Below the pieces are notes generated by a model. That model saw only the letters and a list, made by a program, of their open reading frames with translations. It was not told where the DNA came from and searched no databases. Positions 32,640 through 43,516 of a stretch of 63,399 nt of DNA are shown piece after piece. This stretch comes from Bondarzewia mesenterica (lineage: Eukaryota > Basidiomycota > Agaricomycetes > Russulales > Bondarzewiaceae). The stretch is taken from positions 1-63,399 of the forward strand of contig SGPL01000139.1 in the NCBI GenBank assembly GCA_004802705.1, in the 5' to 3' direction. Position numbers and translations under genes: made by a program. Every line of letters begins with the position of its first letter. Position 1 is the first letter of the stretch.

Positions 32640-34085
32640 TTGTGTAGGAGTCNGACCATGTCTCGTACTGGNATCTCCATGCTAGGCTCCCCCTCCTACA
32701 TTGCCACCATGCCCCTGCCCATTTCAGTCTCCNNAAAACTGCGTGCACCAGCCCAGCAGCCCACATACATCACTCCGACTTCNNCNCCGAATCNGATCAA
32801 ACCCGTCTACTCGCCGACCCCGCNGAATCNGATGGAAGAAGTCTGTATCGAGTGCGNGATGCGNGATCAGGATATGGCNGATGTCGANGTGACGAGCNCT
32901 GNGATATNGNAACGGGAGAGCGATGTGGCATTTCATGAGCTGTTAAGGAGGGAGATCAAGGAGGATACACAGGGCATCGTATCNGATGATCCGGAGCNGC
33001 CGCGAGCGAGAGGTGGANGTTTGACTGAGCTGAACCTGAAGTTGTGGTTGAGCTTGGTACGTCCTTGGCATTCCTTTTCTTCTTTCTTTCTTTTTCGAAT
33101 GACGTGCAATTTTGAACATTTCATNTGGCTGGCATTGATTAGAATCNAAAGGAGCCCGCATNAAAGCCGCAGACTTTGGAGAAATATCTCAAGTCCCAGA
33201 GGACGTTGCTTAAAGCGAAGGCGCTNNCCCATGCACGCACGATGCAGGAGTCCCGACAGCTGGANGACNGCATGCGNGATGCATACTCTCAGCTGCGCCA
33301 GTCGGCATATNATCTTGGCAGCAGTCCTGCACCTGTGGACGACAGCGGTGGGGTGTGCATCAAGGCACCCCGATCATCCACGATAATGACCAGCAACGGT
33401 CCCATCAACGGACACTCCCGTGAAGTGATGCTGCTCGAGAACGGCATGATCATTGAGCATGTCGATGTGAAGAAGGAGCAGCNNGAGGAGCGCGAGCAGA
33501 AGAAGNNTGAGAGCAGACGGGACNATGCACGCAAGTCGTCGNGCAGCTCGGGCATTGACGTCTNNTCNGTGTATTCGGTCAACAGCCAGCTGCNGCACAN
33601 GGACAGTGGCTTCCACTTGGGCATCTCNTCGAACCNGTATTNGCAGTCCTTGATTAACNNTCCCACCTGGCGCCTNGATCCGATGANGAGATGTCCGACA
33701 ACGAACAAGATGAAGGGGAAGAATTGGATGGAAAGGAAGCAGGGGGGCTCATGCTGCAAGGGGGCATAAAACCTGCAGAAGAATTGGATGCNGAAGAGGT
33801 GCAGAGGATGGATTTGGGTGGAATAGACAATGTGGCTAAGATCGCAAAGCTGGAAGGGAGCAAGCGCATGGCNGATATCCTTAAAGTGCNTACTCTCNCC
33901 GCATGTGAGGACACGTCGTAGCAGTGTGAAACTGACATGGAGTTTAGGAAGTCCAGAAGTACCAGGCGAACCCTTCATNGGCAGAAGCAATGTCCATGCC
34001 CNCACACTCTAACCCTGAGTAACAATNTGATTGTGCAGATGAATAGCATGTCCGTGAACGTGGACAACGAGGTCCTCACGATGCA
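32640..34085 (+). pseudogene. conserved basidiomycete hypothetical protein, partial or degraded copy
   Basis: Plus-strand coding text of a family that I recall only as hypothetical in mushrooms. It has a proline-rich start (MPLPISVS), then CIEC followed by DQDMADV, VTS and RESDVAFHELLRREIKED, and LTELNLKLWLSL. An intron (about 33,057-33,152) follows. Then come LEKYLKSQRTLLKAKA, HARTMQESRQL, SYLRQ-like helical text, VDDSGGVCIKAPRSS, and SREVMLLENGMIIEHVDVKK, followed by a charged coiled segment and SSGIDV. After about 33,660 the frame changes, and downstream pieces (VAKIAKLEGSKRM; MSVNVDNEVLTMHK) lie in other frames, possibly separate exons. The many ambiguous bases prevent a verdict on integrity. 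It is divergent to the Ish1-like copy. Confidence 0.45.
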
Positions 34086-34796
34086 CAAGGTAAATCATCT
34101 GCATCTGGTCGTCTGCATATCTTCAGGTATTGACCATTTTCTATCTTCGCGTTGCATTTCCAGTTCATCCGAGACATTTTCGCNGCTGCTGGGATGTGGC
34201 GTGTCCCCCTTATCAACTTGCTTTTATATAAGAATGAGAGCATTACTGCAGGCANAGTCCAAAACCAAGTGTTTAAATTAATTTTGCTTACAACCTTCAA
34301 AACAGCTTAATTTCATTGGGATAATGTTGAGCTATTNTTAAGNATATAAAATAAAGTTGAAAAGAGGTGGAAATCGTTCATGCCGTGCAACNCAGCGGCC
34401 CTCTCCTAACAAGTAGTAAGACTTTACNGGTTGACCGGGATCTCTGATTACCNGTAAGTAAGCAACAAGTCGGACTTCAAAGCTACTAGTTCCTCGTCCA
34501 CTCTTGTCTCGTCCTCTTGCTTNCTNGTCTCCCATNGTTCTCCCACCANGCAGGGCCAAAATTCCACTCACCGTCTCACGACCCACCCACTAACGCATTG
34601 CGTGAGCCCCTTCTCGCATCGTCCAAGAGCCGTGATNANGGCCATCCCCCGCCGANGAACTCTGCCCCTTCCATGCCTGGTATGCACGCAATGCANGACT
34701 GGTATCTGTCATCGGGCATGGATGGCGAGGAGGAGACCGGGTGCGTTTCTTCAGATTGTTTTTTTCTTCTTATGTGCTCATGCCTTTGCCCACCAC

Positions 34797-34862
34797 NCCC
34801 ACTGCCCCGTCATTCCAACANGACGGGGNNTNNCNCTCGCCCACCACGCCNNCTNNNCNNNC
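34797..34862. repeat. minisatellite unit(s) bordering the assembly gap
   Basis: CCCCGTCATTCCAACA, then GACGGGG, then CTCGCCCACCACGCC, match the unit of the 30.8-31.1 kb minisatellite (CATTTTGGCATGATGGGG then CTCGCCCA). The run of N begins a few bases later. Confidence 0.6.
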
Positions 34863-35218
34863 NNTNCNACNTNNNNNNNNNNNNNNNNNNNNNNNNNNNN
34901 NNNNNNNNNNNNNNNNNNNNNNNNNNNNNNNNNNNNNNNNNNNNNNNNNNNNNNNNNNNNNNNNNNNNNNNNNNNNNNNNNNNNNNNNNNNNNNNNNNNN
35001 NNNNNNNNNNNNNNNNNNNNNNNNNNNNNNNNNNNNNNNNNNNNNNNNNNNNNNNNNNNNNNNNNNNNNNNNNNNNNNNNNNNNNNNNNNNNNNNNNNNN
35101 NNNNNNNNNNNNNNNNNNNNNNNNNNNNNNNNNNNNNNNNNNNNNNNNNNNNNNNNNNNNNNNNNNNNNNNNNNNNNNNNNNNNNNNNNNNNNNNNNNNN
35201 NNNNNNNNNNNNNNNNNN
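34863..35218. other. assembly gap (run of N)
   Basis: An unbroken N tract from about 34,873 to 35,218, flanked on both sides by bases that are largely ambiguous (to about 35,340). Nothing can be said about its content. Its left edge is minisatellite, so a collapsed tandem array is a likely cause. Confidence 0.95.
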
Positions 35219-35339
35219 GCTTNTGATNANTTTAAGNNTCGGCNNGTCGGCNTNTNNNGTNANNAATNAANNNTNANNAATNANNNANNNTNNGCANGNC
35301 NNNGNCTANGGTNCAGAANNNNANNGNANCNANTNACTG

Positions 35340-36086
35340 ATCCTCCTNGCCCTCCTGAGCTTCATCTCCTGCATTCTCAACACCTGTAGCTGCAGCCCTT
35401 CATCTTCTGAAGCTCAATCAGCTGCTGAACAGCTTCATGGACCTCACCAACATGGTCCTGCAACTCCGAGAATATGTGTGTGGACAATGGACAAGATGAT
35501 GGGACGCGTGAGGACGCGATAGCATTTTTTTTGCGTTTCCGGCCNTTGCTGAAGCACTTCGATGCAGTACTGATGACTGACCGTCGGGGTCCAATGGGGA
35601 CCCAATCCGTCCGCATGCGGATCGGACTGCGCTACCGANGGGCCATTCCCGTCCAGCACTACTGATACTGATAGGACAGTTTTCGAAATTTTGGGGTTTC
35701 CGTCCGCGCTGATGATCGGGGTTGGGTCAGTTTGGAGGACCAATTCCGTCCACATTAGGATAGGAGTTTGTATTCAATATGCCTAGGTCCTTACCAGAGG
35801 TACCAGTGCCAGTGCTCATGAGGTCAAGCACGAGCTGAAACTCCGGTCTCATGCTCTCGATTGCTCCAAACAGAAAGAAGCTTTACCAGAGAACTAGTAG
35901 ATATACATAGACGAATAGTCAGAGACAAATAGCAACTATGCTACAAGCTAGAACAGAATAATAACAAAGGGATTCAGCGCCATCTGTAAGATCAGGATGT
36001 GTATAGATCGATCTGTAGTTAGGTACTAGATTGGACAATTGCGAGTGTGTGGATGACAGATGGCGTGTACGCCGCATGTGTGACGC
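35340..36086. other. repeat-like region right of the gap
   Basis: A minus-strand coiled-coil-like piece (about 35,390-35,475) reads IFSELQDHVGEVHEAVQQLI and then ELQKMKG. Two related GC-rich blocks follow at about 35,575-35,625 and 35,708-35,765, sharing CGGGGT, GGACCCAA/GGACCAA and TCCGTCC-CAT--GGAT-GGA. The first contains a perfect 12-bp palindrome TCCGCATGCGGA (35,610-35,621) and GGGTCC-AATGG-GGACCC. The rest, to the transcription-factor stop, shows nothing. Confidence 0.5.
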
Positions 36087-39000
36087 CTATCGAAGTGTAC
36101 CGTTCACACCTCCCAACGGAACGTGACCAAACCCAGACACATTCGATATATACGTGTCCCAATCTTCCAACCTGCCGCACAAAAAAAAGAAGCAAAACAA
36201 TCAGGCTTGTCAATAAGACACCGCGGGAGATGACATACTCAAATCCAGAGGGCAAGTTCGACCACATATCATTCATCATCTCATTGTCTGCAACGATCTG
36301 CCCATTCGTCGACGATGAGATTGCCGGCGTGCTTGTTCCATACGGACCAGCCCCCGACATCGCCATCGGCCGGCCATTGCTTGCACTCGAGCCCGCGTCC
36401 AATCCATCATATCCATATGCCTGCGCCTGCAACGGCCCACTGGCGTACGGCGTCGTTGATTGCGACGGAAGACCGTGGCCATGTTCTACTTGATCGAGAG
36501 AGAACATAGCGTTGAGACCTGGCGCTGCCCCTGCACCAGATACTACCTCGGAAGTTTTACCATTGGTGTGAATACCCCAAACATTTGCGAGAGGATCCAT
36601 CGAAGTCAAAAAAGGATTGTAGTGGAGGTTGGAATGGACGGGCATGCGTCCGAGCTCGTCACTATGCACAGGAAGAACCGGATAGGGGTATCCCGCAGTA
36701 TGTGATACAGCGGACTGAGATGAGATGGACGTGGAAGGCCGGCGCTGCGATGGGTGGGTCGAAATATGAGATGGCATTGTCGACTCCTTGGACACGCGTC
36801 TCGAGCCAGCAATCGTTCGAGGTCCATCAAGCGAGATCGAACTTGAGGGCGGTCCTGCCGACGGAGAAGACTTTGACGACGAATCTCGGTAACCGTTGGG
36901 CGTAGACTCGTCAGAATCCCTTTCACGCTTAAAAGACGGGGGGCTTGGCTGCGGCAGTGGAAGGTCTCCTACAGAAGCCAACTCGCATAGCACATCCCTG
37001 TGATGATCAACACAGGATATAAACCATTGTGACCAGTAGTCTGATGTCGCAAGAAAGGACACGTACCACAGTCTACCCGCTGAATGCCACCTATGACTCA
37101 TTTGGGAAATAAGTCGATGGGAAACTCGAGATTTGCTCGACACACCTTGATTCAGCGTCCTTAAGAATCTGCATACATTTGTAGACGTCTTGCATCTCCT
37201 TCGCCGGATCAATCGATACGCCTGAGCGCTTGACGCCCCAAATGCTGAGTAATAGCACAATGCCAGCCGTAAAAGCAGGCATCTTGAGGTCAGTTCCGGG
37301 AAGAGTCGCATTAGTATGCTCATGTAATCACAGGCAAAGATTCCTTACAACCTGAAAGTGAGGCACAGGCACTCCTGGCGCACGGCGGCGTTGAACATCG
37401 GCAACGTGACTACACGACCGTGCGGCGTTAGTGCAAATAGCGAGTGAAGGGAAGGATAGAGGTGATGGTTTGCGGGGAGACGGAATGAAAGGGCGGTGAA
37501 TGAGTATTTGTAAGTGATAATAGGTACTGTATAAACTGGCGGATTGCATGAAGAAAATGCGATGTTCACGCGTCGGATCCCAGCGGACTAAGAAAGAGTC
37601 AGGAAACATCGAAACTGATTGAGGACGAGGTGACCTACGATGGTCAGGGACAGAATCCACCCATTTATTGAGAGCAGAATCTAGCTCGGCGACAATGTGC
37701 TGTTCCCATTGCTGACCTACGAATCCGAGAAGAATTTTGGACTTGTTGATGGAATACTAAGATAAGACCAGCGAAGGATGAGTGAGTTGTATTTGGCAAA
37801 ATCAAAAATCGCTCACGATGGTACGCAGAGCAAATGCAAGAATTTGGTTTAGCTTAAGAAAGCAAATAAAATACGACATAATGGAAGGTTTTCCTGGAGG
37901 TTGTTTGAAGGCCTGCTCCGGGACAGGGTGCGTCCAATACTCATCGTCGCACTCCGCTGGAAGATCCAAGTCGAAACTAAGAGGTATTAACGCTATTCAC
38001 AACCCTTCTCAATCTATCGGTAACGAATGAACACTCACTCTTCTTCCTGGATAGCACAGGGACGACCCAGAGAGGAGCTCATTAATCTATCCAAGACGAC
38101 AAGGAGCCTGGAAAGAATTCAGAATATACCCGCACAAAAAAAAAACACAGATAGATATGCCAAACCAGAATGCACGCTTCCACAGTTCATCTTCGATAGT
38201 GAGCTTGTCACCGTAAACCTTTCGACGATGGGCTCCTACGTCTTGAGCCAAACGGATGCCGACCCCGACTAAAGTCCAGCATGCCTGCGGAGAAGAGCAG
38301 CCTTGCAAGAACAATACCGACAACTTGCAATAGAGGCGTGATGGGTGAAGTGGCGGGGACAAGTGAGCAGAAGACCACGTACGGAGTACATCTGCAGATC
38401 GTACAGGCAAGGAGCGGAGAGCAAGGACTTGCGGACCATCTGCACTTGAGCGAAGTATTTCCAGCCGCATGAATGCCACAGTTCCGTCCCCTCGAGGAGG
38501 ACACGCCGATCGTGAGAGAATCTGGACCCGTTAGCGCAGACGAGTAAGAGTAGTCCACCAAAGCCCTCGTCACGAAGATGTAGTCCTTCTTCGAGGGCCT
38601 TTTCAAACGTAGGACGATGGAGGAGACCTAAGAAGATGTTGATATGGTCAAAATAGAGTTCCACCAGGCTTCTCAGTAAATCTTGTTCGGGAAACCAGAA
38701 ATTGCGCGGCTCAGACTCGAGGTTTGATCGCTCCCACTGGCAAGGTTATATGTAAAAGTGTATAAGCAATCGCAAAGCAATCGCGCAGGATAGAATTGCT
38801 TACTGGATGGAGATTCCAGAATTCAGGTCGTCTACTACCCAAGCAATTAAAGGCGTCCTTTTCTAGTTCCTTCCCTGAGTACTCCGACTTGAGATCCAAA
38901 GCGGTCTTAACGAGCCGCACGCCACTCGATTTACCAAAGAAGCGATTTTGTAGGGGATTGATGGAGAGCTCCTTGAGGTGTTCTTGCAGAAGCTTAGTCT

Positions 39001-39771
39001 GCCCATACTCATCGTCGCTTGGTTCAAGTTCGGCATTGACGGTTGGACTGGAATGCGACTGGGAGCCACTGCCCGTGGCCATCGGACTAGGTGAGGGGAT
39101 ACGACGGGGGGTCGCGGATGGTGCTGCTGAGGTAGCATTCATGGTCGAGCCAGATCGATCGCGAAACCATGATTCTTTCGCGACGTTTGCCCCTAATTCC
39201 AGTGTGAAGTCCGCATCGGGGCATAGCTGGATATGTGTGAGCCATGCGTTCAGAAAACAAACTCAAACATCAAAGACGAACCCTCTGCAGAAGTCCTTCC
39301 ATCTTCTCAAGACGCGTCTCGAGGCTCTCGACATAGCTGCATGCCATGCCTGATCAGTATGTCGGACGTGATTGAAGCGCCTATACTACGAACCCTTTCG
39401 GGGGACCTCGTTTCTATAATAAGGATTTGAGATTTTTCACGGGTAGTCGATCAGAAGACAGAATTATACCTTGGCTGCTTCGTTGTATGTGCAGTCGAAA
39501 TTGTAAGCAATGCAGTTTGAGCATCTGTTTCCAGGCATCTGTCCTCCATCGCCTAGAGAGCAGCGTCAATTTCCTGCCCGTATATATGGATTGAAGAACA
39601 AACATCGAACTAAGCAGCTAGTTCAGAGAACGACCCCCCAAAAATGACAGAAAGGTGAAACGAACTTTTCTTCCGTCGGCAGATATCACACGCTCTTTGG
39701 ATTCTCCTCTTTTTTGCGCTTTGCGACGCGCCGTTGTCGACATCATTTACGTCCTCGTCAGCAGAAGACAT
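36087..39771 (-). CDS. Zn2Cys6 transcription factor with fungal-specific regulatory domain
   Basis: Predicted nuclear DNA-binding regulator; the target genes are unknown. ATG 39771 gives MSSADEDVNDV, then a basic KKRRIQRACDICRRKK. After an intron, IRCDGG..NRCSNC and FDCTYNEAAK complete the six cysteines (C-x2-C-x6-C...C-x2-C-x6-C). A linker follows with YVESLETRLEKMEGLLQR, the usual post-finger coiled coil. The middle homology (fungal_trans) domain begins near RFFGKSSGVRLVKTALDLKS and RRPEFW. It continues through YFDHINIFLGLLHRPTFEKA, GFGGLLLLVCANGSRFS, ACWTLVGVGIRLAQDVGAHR and DELWKRAFW. The C-terminus is serine/proline-rich. A final intron (about 36,170-36,238) leads to ELEDWDTYISNVSGFGHVPL and stop 36087-36089. 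At least nine short introns are needed and not all junctions were fixed. An in-frame upstream ATG exists at 39891. Confidence 0.85.
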
Positions 39772-40938
39772 GGCTGGATAAACTAGAGTCCTAATGAAAT
39801 CAGTAATGGGGATTTTTGACGAGCGAGCGAGCGGAGTCGAGGAGCAAGAGAGCTCGCAGAAACTGAACGATAGTGGGGGTGGCTGATTCATGCCGACGAG
39901 TGACGAATGCGGGAGGCCAGCCGGCGGAGTATGTGGCGAACGTCATGCCTGATTTCTAATCGTCAGCTATATGCCGATCAACTTTGCTCCGATGAACTGA
40001 GCTGACTGAGTGGAGTCCTTCAAATTAAATAACGGTCTGTACCCAACCTGTACCCTGTATGTATCACCATACAGAATATCATCGCATTGGCACATATGAG
40101 TTGTCAGCGTCAGCAATCGACCATCTTTTCGAGTCAATTCACCGTTGAGTATATTTATGCAGTTCTTTTTCTCGTGACGCTGCACTGCGCTAGCCGCCCG
40201 CTGGAATCACAGTCAAAACAAGTTTCAACATTATTTGAAGGCTGTGAAAACAACCGCACGCGCGAATTTGCCTAAGTCCTTCATATATACAAATCTCCGG
40301 GGGTAGTACTAGTCCGTTGCAGAAGGTTGCAGAGTACTCTAGTCTCAACTGTTCGAAGTACCCACGACTATCCGGAACAAAGAACATCGATCGATCGTCA
40401 TACCAGATTCTACATATCAGATAAAGTAGAGAACCGCTAAGCGATATTACCTAGCTTGAGATCTAGACATACGCACTGAGCAGACAGCTTCGATTCTCGA
40501 ATAGACTTACGGGATCCCTGCAACTAGACATGAAGTCGGAAGAAGTCATCACTTACGGGCATGCCTGCCTGATGGTAAACGATACGCAAGGGGAAAAACG
40601 CCATGGTTCTATGAAAAGGAACTTAGGTACTGACTTCCAACCACATCACATAAAGCACTAAGTGTCGGTAAAATAGCGACAAATCTTCTATGAGACACTC
40701 ACCTTCAAGTTTGGCACGTTTTCTGTCTGGACGGTAAATTTGAGATGTTTCATGACAACGGGTGACTTGAGAGGCTAGTCGATGACAACAACAGGTGCTG
40801 CTGAAATGATTAGGAAACTCGATGAAAACCAAGCGATAGCCACACAACTATGCAATATTCAAAGGAGAAAAAATACACATTGGCTTGGTATCTAGACGAG
40901 GCGTGCATGGAATGATTATGGTAACGAGATTATGTTTC
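39772..40938. other. intergenic region
   Basis: About 1.17 kb between the transcription-factor start and the Ypi1 stop, both genes on the minus strand. No convincing coding exon or repeat was seen apart from a short CGATCGATCG run near 40,389. Probably promoter and 3' UTR. Confidence 0.45.
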
Positions 40939-41575
40939 TCAAACTGCGAAAAGAAATCAACATCAGGTTGATAATGTGCGGTCAAACCAGAGGGACTGAC
41001 GCTGAACACATTTCCCTTTTCCTTTATTCGGAGGCATGGTCTCATACGCATTCCTCTCATTATGAGCGTCTTCCTGAAGCTCGTGAACTACACCTCCTCC
41101 CTCGGAATTGCTTGAACTCGAACCGTTTTCATGCGAAGAGGAGTCGGGGAGCTGGCGGGGACGATGGTGGCGATGAACACGGTGATGTGCAGAAGATGAA
41201 TCCGAGTCCGAGTCCGAACCGGAAGACTCTTCGCTTGACGATTCGTCAAATCTCTTCGGCTTGTGGTATATACAGCAGACTGGAGTTTGGCAGGATAAGG
41301 ACTCTATCATTTACATTCACTCTCCGAGACAAAGCACACGACGCACTCTTAGTCTTCTTCCTGCCCATTCCTTCGTTATCAACCACGTCTTCCACCCAAG
41401 ATACTGTTTGCCTATGGCGAGTAATTCCTCGCAGGCGCAAAGCCCCTACCACTGCGGCTTCACCACGGTCATCCTGTATGTCCGGCCGTGGTTGAGCATC
41501 TTGAATGGTGATGGTGCGCGAGCCATCGGCCGGTGCAGATGTCGAAGGACCACTCTGTGAGTTAATGTAGGTCAT
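40939..41575 (-). CDS. YPI1: type 1 protein phosphatase inhibitor Ypi1 / inhibitor-3 (PPP1R11 family)
   Basis: Binds and regulates protein phosphatase 1, mainly in the nucleus. Exons 41575-41347, 41279-41010 and 40943-40939 join to 167 residues, and the last exon adds only five coding bases (phenylalanine plus stop). The hallmark text is complete: GALRLRGITRHRQTVSWVED and VVDNEGMGRKKTK. The first intron follows (67 bp), then ICCIYHKPKRFDESSSEESS with the conserved CCIYH-KP motif. VSW is the PP1-docking (RVxF-like) position. An acidic serine/aspartate stretch and a His/Arg-rich stretch follow, then ELQEDAHNERNAYETMPPNK and GKGKF. The start is the ATG of MTYINSQSGP. Nothing is odd beyond the tiny final exon. 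Confidence 0.92.
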
Positions 41576-41958
41576 CACTGGGCCACTCTGTGATGGTAAA
41601 TTTAAATAGCGGTTTGGATGTGCGAGGCACCCTTATTTGTTGGTGGCAATGCGGGGGAAGGAAATTGAGCAAAAGTGAACTACTACAGTAATTATACTCG
41701 TTGCTCAGGGGCGAATGCTGACTAATCGCTCAAATCAGGTTCTAACTTCTGCCAGCGCTCAAGCTACTTTACGTTACTTTAAAATAGCGAATACGTGGGT
41801 GATATAATACAATCGGAAACCACCAACGCATATCAGAATCACACTGTAAAATTCATACTAGCACGGTCTCCCGTCATGATACCATGAGAGCTCCCCTCGA
41901 TCGTAGCAGTAATAACCCTCCTTTGAATTATAACATGATGTTCGTCTTTGAATGGCTT
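41576..41958. other. intergenic spacer
   Basis: About 380 bp between the YPI1 start and the chitinase stop. AT-rich in its middle; no feature recognised. Confidence 0.4.
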
Positions 41959-43516
41959 CTAGTCAAGCCGAGGCATCTCGACTCTGCGTGGATGCTCTGC
42001 TGGAGCTCGAGCCCGAGCCTGATTTGATATTTTTGTATCCAGTAGCCTTGAGATGGCAGCATTCGCAGTCATGGCGCTCTTGATTGCCTTGTCATAGCTT
42101 GTTCGCTGTATAAACAATCAAAACTGGCTGAGCGGAACAGATGAAGTGCCTTACTACTTGTAAGCCTCAGATGCATCCCACAACATCAGTCCTTCGAACG
42201 AGTCGTATGTATCTTGGGCGCTCCTTGCATATTCCTTCAAAGTGCTGATACCAACGTACCCTTCGCCAGCAGACTTTGAGTTAGCAGCAGCCCCAATGTA
42301 TACTTTTATGTCGGGGTTCGCAGATCCCGACCGGGCCCAATCATCCCTGAAGGACAATCAGCTCCCAGTTGACGCGAAAACTGCGGGTCACCATACCAGG
42401 TGCCAAAGTTGTAGTCCTGAAGTTCTAGTTCAGCGTCATATTCGTAAATCCGCCCTGACTGGAATAACTCACGCTAGGCTGATCGAGGAGTAGTTGTTAT
42501 CCGTTATACGCATCGTCTAGGTGTCAGGAAGATGATAAGAGGATCGAAAAAAACCCATACAGAATTGCACATAGACAGCGTCAAAAGGCGCAGCATTAAG
42601 AGCAGCTCCGATGTTGGCTGGGAACGGACATTGAGGGGCTGCCGTCGCGTAGTATCTGTGATCTCTTTGAGGATTCCAACCAAATTCCAACCGTACTAAA
42701 TAGTGAGATCAACCTCAAATTCCCTTACGTGTTCGATGCACTGCTTGCATGGGATTTGACCTTTATGACGAAAGCCGCATAATGGACTGGAGAACCGCTT
42801 TCGATGTCCAGATCGACGCTTGATATCGATCAACGACCGACGACCACAAGAATCATCACCGGCCTACCCGTCGAGAACGGCGCTACCAAAAGGCCACGTC
42901 GAGCTTGATCCACCCAAAAACTCATTCCAGATCTTGTCCGCAAAGCACTGCGCTACTGAGTCGGATGAGAAACCAACCTGGCCCGTGGCACCCACAAGAC
43001 TAAGCGGATCTTTCCCTTGGCCTGGCAGGCCTCGATTTGTGATGCCATGGATGAACATTTTGCTACTGGAAAACATCATCGTCCCATTGGTTGCAGATCT
43101 GCCGGTTACAGAAGAGAAAATGGCATGTTGTTAAAGGTGAATACAGGAGCATAGCACTTACGTTGGCAAAGTCGATGACTTGTTGCCCACCAGTACCATT
43201 GAAGATGTACAAGAATGCTAGGACGACATTGTTGATCGTGTCGTCCGCACAATACGTAGACGACTGCTGTTGGTTGCCTGCGGAGTCTTGTTCCCAGTAG
43301 CTTTTGAACTGCGTCAAAACAAGTGCATTTATGATAATCGAGATACGTACACAGCAAGCTAAAGATGTGGATGGAATGGCGAGATCAACAAATGTAGTCA
43401 ATCGGAGGGGGCATACGTACGTTGTCATTTTTCGTCATATCAAAGGCCAAAACCTTGTGAAGAAGTGAAAACGATAGTAAGAAACCCGAGAGTAAACGCA
43501 GTCCTTGGCAAACCAT
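41959..43516 (-). pseudogene. GH18 class III-type chitinase, frame-damaged
   Basis: The family hydrolyses chitin in wall remodelling or nutrition and is secreted. ATG 43516 gives a clear signal peptide (MVCQGLRLLSGFLLSFSLLH, then KVLA). Next come KSYWEQDSAGNQQQSSTYC (family YWGQ reads YWEQ here), [67 protein letters not shown], the catalytic DGVDLDIESGS (D-x2-D-x-D-x-E intact) and ANPDIKVYIGAAANSKSAGE. The end is EGLMLWDASEAYN, YDKAIKSAM and a short basic tail. Introns join in phase around the catalytic exon. Around 43,040-43,075 the reading needs a one-base change after DDDV. A following stretch (GLPGQGKDP) is an out-of-frame reading of what should be [10 protein letters not shown], flanked by two compensating shifts. 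Sequencing error or a decaying gene are both possible. Confidence 0.75.

Noticed and set aside
34517..35522. Apparent long plus-strand frames spanning the gap
   Set aside because: Most codons are unknown bases, so the open frame is an artefact of the N run.
36047..36493. Plus-strand 148-codon frame opposite the transcription factor
   Set aside because: Antisense shadow of the Ser/Pro-rich C-terminal exon of the Zn2Cys6 gene.
40932..41495. Plus-strand 187-codon frame
   Set aside because: Antisense of the YPI1 exons, whose minus-strand text is conserved and spliced in phase.
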